The notes under the pieces are model-generated. The model was not told the origin of the DNA. It worked only from the letters and a program-made list of their open reading frames with translations, and did not search any database. A DNA stretch of 25,660 nucleotides from Chryseobacterium gleum. GTDB taxonomy: Bacteria; Bacteroidota; Bacteroidia; Flavobacteriales_D; Crocinitomicaceae. Positions 22,805 to 25,660 of this stretch are shown here, piece after piece. The DNA is taken from positions 1 to 25,660 of the forward strand of contig CALPSU020000007.1 in the NCBI GenBank assembly GCA_943326315.2, read 5' to 3'. The translations under genes and the position numbers were made by a program. Each line of letters opens with the position of its first letter. The stretch's first letter is position 1.

Positions 22805-24448
22805 TCATGTTTGGAAAACTCCAACATTAAATTGTTTTTCAGCTTTTTTATGATTTGCCATTTCAATACCTACGGAAATAACTTTTCTTGTATCTGCAGG
22901 ATTAATGATTGCATCTATCCAAATTCTACTAGCTGCATAGTATGGTGATGTTTGTTCATCGTATCTACTTTTAATTTGATCGAATAATTCTTTTTCTCTT
23001 TCTGGGGTAATTTCTTCACCCTTTGCTTTTAAAGAAGCAACTTCTATTTGTAGAAGAACTTTAGCAGCTGCTGCACCACTCATTACTGCAATCTCAGCAG
23101 TTGGCCAACCTACAATTAATCTTGGGTCGTATGCTTTTCCGCACATTGCATAATTTCCTGCGCCATAAGAATTACCGATAACAATTGTGAATTTTGGAAC
23201 TACTGAGTTAGCCATTGCATTCACTAATTTTGCTCCATCTTTTATAATTCCTCCATGTTCGCTTTTTGAACCGACCATAAATCCAGTAACATCCTGCAAG
23301 AAAACTAATGGTATATTTTTTTGATTACAATTCATTATAAAGCGCGCTGCTTTGTCTGCCGAATCAGAATAAATTACTCCTCCAAATTGCATTTCACCTT
23401 TTCCATTTTTTACAACTTCTCTTTGATTTGCAACAATTCCAACTGCCCAACCATCTACTCTCGCAAAAGCACAAACAATTGATTTTCCATAATCTGCTTT
23501 GTATTCCGTAATTTCTGAATCATCAACAATACAATTGATTAATTCATGCATACTATATGGTTTAGCTCGCTCACTAGGTAAAATACCGTATACTTTTTTA
23601 AGATCAAATTTAGGCAAAGAGGCAGGTTTTTTATCGAATCCGGCACTTTCTGAATGACCAATTTTATCCATTAAACTTCGTATTGTTTTCAGGCATTCTT
23701 GATCATTTTCTGATTTATAATCACAAACTCCAGAAACTTCTGTATGCGTAATAGATCCTCCTAAAGTTTCATTGTCTATTGTTTCGCCAATTGCTGCTTT
23801 TACTAAGTATGAGCCTGCAAGGAAAATTGTACCAGTTTTATTAACGATTAATGATTCGCTTGACATAATTGGTAAATATGCTCCACCAGCAACACAACTT
23901 CCCATTACTGCTGCTATCTGAACAATTCCCATTGAATTCATTTGAGCATTATTTCTAAAAATTCTACCAAAATGTTCCTTGTCTGGGAATATTTCATCTT
24001 GCATTGGTAAATAAACACCTGCAGAATCTACTAAATAGATAATCGGTAAATTATTTTCCATTGAAATTTCTTGTGCTCTTAAATTCTTTTTAGCTGTGAT
24101 TGGAAACCAAGCTCCGGCTTTAACAGTTGCATCATTTGCAACAACAATACATTGTTTTCCTGAAACATAACCAATAACAACAACAACACCTCCAGAAGGA
24201 CAACCACCGTGTTCTTCGTACATTCCGTAACCTGCTAAAGCGCCGATTTCTAATTGTTCCGTATTTGGGTCTAATAAAAGTTCAATTCGTTCACGAGCAG
24301 TTAATTTTCCACTTTCATGAAGTTTATCAATTCTTTTTTTTCCACCTCCTTCGTAGATTTTAGCTAATTCTCTTTCTAAAGTAGAGATTTTAAGACGCAT
24401 TAAATCATCATTCTGATTGAATTCTAATTCTTTTTTTGGTATTGCCAT
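22805..24448 (-). CDS. Acyl-CoA carboxylase carboxyltransferase (beta) subunit, methylcrotonyl-CoA type
   Basis: This gene encodes 547 residues, the usual length. It takes carboxyl from carboxybiotin to an acyl-CoA in a cytoplasmic complex with a biotin carboxylase/BCCP subunit that is not in the window. The first crotonase-like half has GKLTARERIELLLDP, GGVVVVIGYVSGKQCIVVANDATVKAG, LVDSAGVYLPMQDEIFPDKEHFGRIF and MGSCVAGGAYLPIMSSES. The second half has QFGGVIYSDSADKAARFI, PLVFLQDVTGFMVGSKSEHGGII and GNSYGAGNYAMCGKAYDPRL with WPTAEIAVMSG. The wording VANDATVK and QDEIFPDKEHFGRIF is nearer to methylcrotonyl-CoA carboxylase (leucine breakdown) than to propionyl-CoA carboxylase, but many Bacteroidota use such subunits with other acyl-CoAs. 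A perfect -7 element lies upstream. Confidence 0.93.
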   Translation of the reverse strand: MAIPKKELEFNQNDDLMRLKISTLERELAKIYEGGGKKRIDKLHESGKLTARERIELLLDPNTEQLEIGALAGYGMYEEHGGCPSGGVVVVIGYVSGKQCIVVANDATVKAGAWFPITAKKNLRAQEISMENNLPIIYLVDSAGVYLPMQDEIFPDKEHFGRIFRNNAQMNSMGIVQIAAVMGSCVAGGAYLPIMSSESLIVNKTGTIFLAGSYLVKAAIGETIDNETLGGSITHTEVSGVCDYKSENDQECLKTIRSLMDKIGHSESAGFDKKPASLPKFDLKKVYGILPSERAKPYSMHELINCIVDDSEITEYKADYGKSIVCAFARVDGWAVGIVANQREVVKNGKGEMQFGGVIYSDSADKAARFIMNCNQKNIPLVFLQDVTGFMVGSKSEHGGIIKDGAKLVNAMANSVVPKFTIVIGNSYGAGNYAMCGKAYDPRLIVGWPTAEIAVMSGAAAAKVLLQIEVASLKAKGEEITPEREKELFDQIKSRYDEQTSPYYAASRIWIDAIINPADTRKVISVGIEMANHKKAEKQFNVGVFQT

Positions 24449-24471
24449 TTTTTAGTAATTATAAAGCTGTT

Positions 24472-24479
24472 CAAATATA
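24472..24479 (-). promoter_or_regulatory. -7 promoter element of the acyl-CoA carboxylase gene
   Basis: On the minus strand TATATTTG is an exact TAnnTTTG match, 23 bases before the ATG at 24448. Confidence 0.6.
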
Positions 24480-24496
24480 GTTATTTTTGATTCATG

Positions 24497-24520
24497 ACTA
24501 GATTAGAAATAAAATCTAGT
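24497..24520. terminator. Small hairpin at the end of the Gly-rich protein gene
   Basis: ACTAGATT (24497-24504) and AATCTAGT (24513-24520) are perfect inverted copies with an eight-base loop. The stem includes the TAG stop of the Gly-rich gene. It is AT-rich and no T run follows, so a terminator role is uncertain. Confidence 0.35.
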
Positions 24521-25660
24521 TTATAAATCCTTCTGACAAATGTTTTTTTAATAAAGCTGTCCATTCTTCATCCGAAATTATTAATGGATTACTTGCAATT
24601 TTGTTTTTTCCATTTATACCTTTATTACCTATATATCCTTGCCTTCCATCTCTTGAATTCTGCATTTTTATTAGATTAGAAGCATCGGTGTAATCTCCCT
24701 TACCACCAGTTCCTGGATTCCCTGGATTTCCTGCTGATCCTGCTATTGAACTAGTTGAGAAAAATGAAAGCATATTTTCAGTTGAGTTAAGAAAAACAAA
24801 GTATATATTTCCTGCATCACCACCATAACCTGCGTTTCCAGCATTTCCTCCATTTCCTCCATTTGGAGAATTTATTTGTTTTGTTTTGTCAATTAATCCT
24901 CTCATGCCATTTCCCCCATTTCCGCCATTTCCACCTCGCCCTCCGTTGGTATTGATGATTATTGGTTGGCCATTATAAAGTAATATTTCGGTTTGATGTT
25001 TTCCGTTAGAAGAAAAAACTTGTAGGATTAAATATTTTTTTGAATTTGTAGTATTTATTTTAGCGAAAACCCTCACATTATTGCCAGAAGTGCCGTTTTG
25101 ACCATTGTATCCAAAACTACCACTTTCTGAGATTTTCACACCATCTTTTCCATGTGATCCATTTAATCCATCTAACCCTTGATATTCAAGACGACAAGTT
25201 GTTTCATAACCAATAAGAATTGTTTTTTCGCCTAGTTCTTTTCCTGTTAGTTTGTTCTTGAAACTCAATTTGACTGTTTCAAATGGTGCAGGTTCATTTA
25301 ATTGAATCATAAATTGGTCATTTAATTTTGTGATTTCTGATTGAGAAGTATTTATTAAATTATAATCAGCAAAAAGACTATTAGAATGATAGGTTGTTTT
25401 CCCATTACTAAAAACCAAATCGTAATTGATCGTTTCGAAATGATTTACAGGAATTGTGTTATTGTTTATTTTTACACTTGTTACATATGGATATATAATA
25501 TCCGTTTTAATGCTGTGGAGACCGTTTTTATAAGATATTTCTAAAACAGTCTTGTTGTTTTCTTGTGTGATTGAAGATTGGTCAAAAGCGACAATTCCTT
25601 GTTTAAAAGAAATTATGTGATCACCAGTTATTTTAAGGTTTCCCCATTTTAAGGATAAAT
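24516..25660 (-). CDS. Gly-rich collagen-like protein, N-terminus cut off by window
   Basis: The minus-strand frame is open from the window end to a TAG at 24516-24518, giving 380 residues; the start is beyond the window (a TTG at 25418 is in frame but the frame continues upstream without stop). The first 150 or so visible residues form a beta-like domain (for example TVLEISYKNGLHSIKTDIIY). The rest has four blocks of G-x-x triplets rich in Asn: GLDGLNGSHGKDG, then GGRGGNGGNGGNG, then NGGNGGNAGNAGYGGDAGN, then GSAGNPGNPGTGGKGD, with a last short block GRQGYIGNKGINGKN. Between them are ordinary strands such as YLILQVFSSNGKH. The end is polar (SDEEWTALLKKHL) and lacks a T9SS tail. This pattern suggests collagen-like or polyglycine-II helices in a surface or secreted protein. 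The family was not recognised. Confidence 0.8.
   Translation of the reverse strand, partial: LSLKWGNLKITGDHIISFKQGIVAFDQSSITQENNKTVLEISYKNGLHSIKTDIIYPYVTSVKINNNTIPVNHFETINYDLVFSNGKTTYHSNSLFADYNLINTSQSEITKLNDQFMIQLNEPAPFETVKLSFKNKLTGKELGEKTILIGYETTCRLEYQGLDGLNGSHGKDGVKISESGSFGYNGQNGTSGNNVRVFAKINTTNSKKYLILQVFSSNGKHQTEILLYNGQPIIINTNGGRGGNGGNGGNGMRGLIDKTKQINSPNGGNGGNAGNAGYGGDAGNIYFVFLNSTENMLSFFSTSSIAGSAGNPGNPGTGGKGDYTDASNLIKMQNSRDGRQGYIGNKGINGKNKIASNPLIISDEEWTALLKKHLSEGFIN

Noticed and set aside
22792..22805. An (AT)7 run just past the carboxylase gene as a possible phase-variable repeat.
   Set aside because: It is between genes and too far from the next start to alter reading frame; ordinary AT-rich DNA explains it.

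Overview
The window looks like a piece of a core chromosome from a low-GC Bacteroidota, most likely of the Flavobacteriales type. Four things support this. Genes are AT-rich with no Shine-Dalgarno sites and A-rich leaders. Many starts are preceded by the Bacteroidota -7 promoter element TAnnTTTG. One secreted protein ends in a type IX secretion sorting domain. Several families are typical of flavobacteria (FtsB/DivIC, IcmF, CcoI with HemN, M13 peptidase lipoprotein, DUF5522). No rRNA, tRNA, CRISPR array, phage or transposase gene was seen.

Layout. 1-1909 (+): the end of a YoaK/DUF1275 membrane protein, a secreted protein of unknown function, and the divisome protein FtsB/DivIC. 2003-2890 (-): a secreted DNRLRE protein with a T9SS tail and its own terminator. 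3171-6551 (+): IcmF, a fused B12-dependent isobutyryl-CoA mutase and G-protein chaperone. 6589-9894 (-): a four-helix-bundle (IVS-type) gene framed by inverted arrays of degenerate 7-bp repeats, a family 2 glycosyltransferase, and UvrB. 10072-12241 (+): a cystathionine beta-synthase-like enzyme with CBS domains and a BtuF-like metal/B12 receptor that lacks a signal peptide. 12215-13600 (-): a membrane-anchored protein of unknown function. 13644-15429: a PlsC-type acyltransferase (+), a 59-residue Cys-rich DUF5522 protein (-) and an ACC deaminase/D-cysteine desulfhydrase-like enzyme (+). 15441-19256 (-): HemN and the copper ATPase CcoI, separated by a 58-base palindrome. 19451-20191 (+): a probable outer-membrane protein gene interrupted by one in-frame TAA. 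20211-22739 (-): an ElaA-like acetyltransferase and an M13 zinc peptidase lipoprotein. 22805-24448 (-): an acyl-CoA carboxylase beta subunit of the methylcrotonyl type. 24516-25660 (-): the C-terminal part of a Gly-rich, collagen-like protein that runs off the window.

How the genes fit together. IcmF and the methylcrotonyl-CoA carboxylase-like subunit both point to branched-chain acyl-CoA metabolism, although they are far apart and not one operon. HemN (oxygen-independent haem synthesis) and CcoI (copper delivery to cbb3 oxidase) suit low-oxygen growth. A perfect TGAT-N4-ATCA FNR/CRP-type palindrome is centred about 41 bases upstream of the inferred hemN start site.

Most of the genes are ordinary housekeeping genes. 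The unusual signals lie between and at the edges of genes: the 7-bp repeat arrays that reach into stop codons, the palindrome between hemN and ccoI, the terminator-like hairpin inside the 5' end of the BtuF-like gene, the interrupted barrel gene, and the Gly-rich protein. I found no strong candidate for a multi-gene undescribed system. The four-helix-bundle unit with its inverted heptamer arrays is the closest thing to one.
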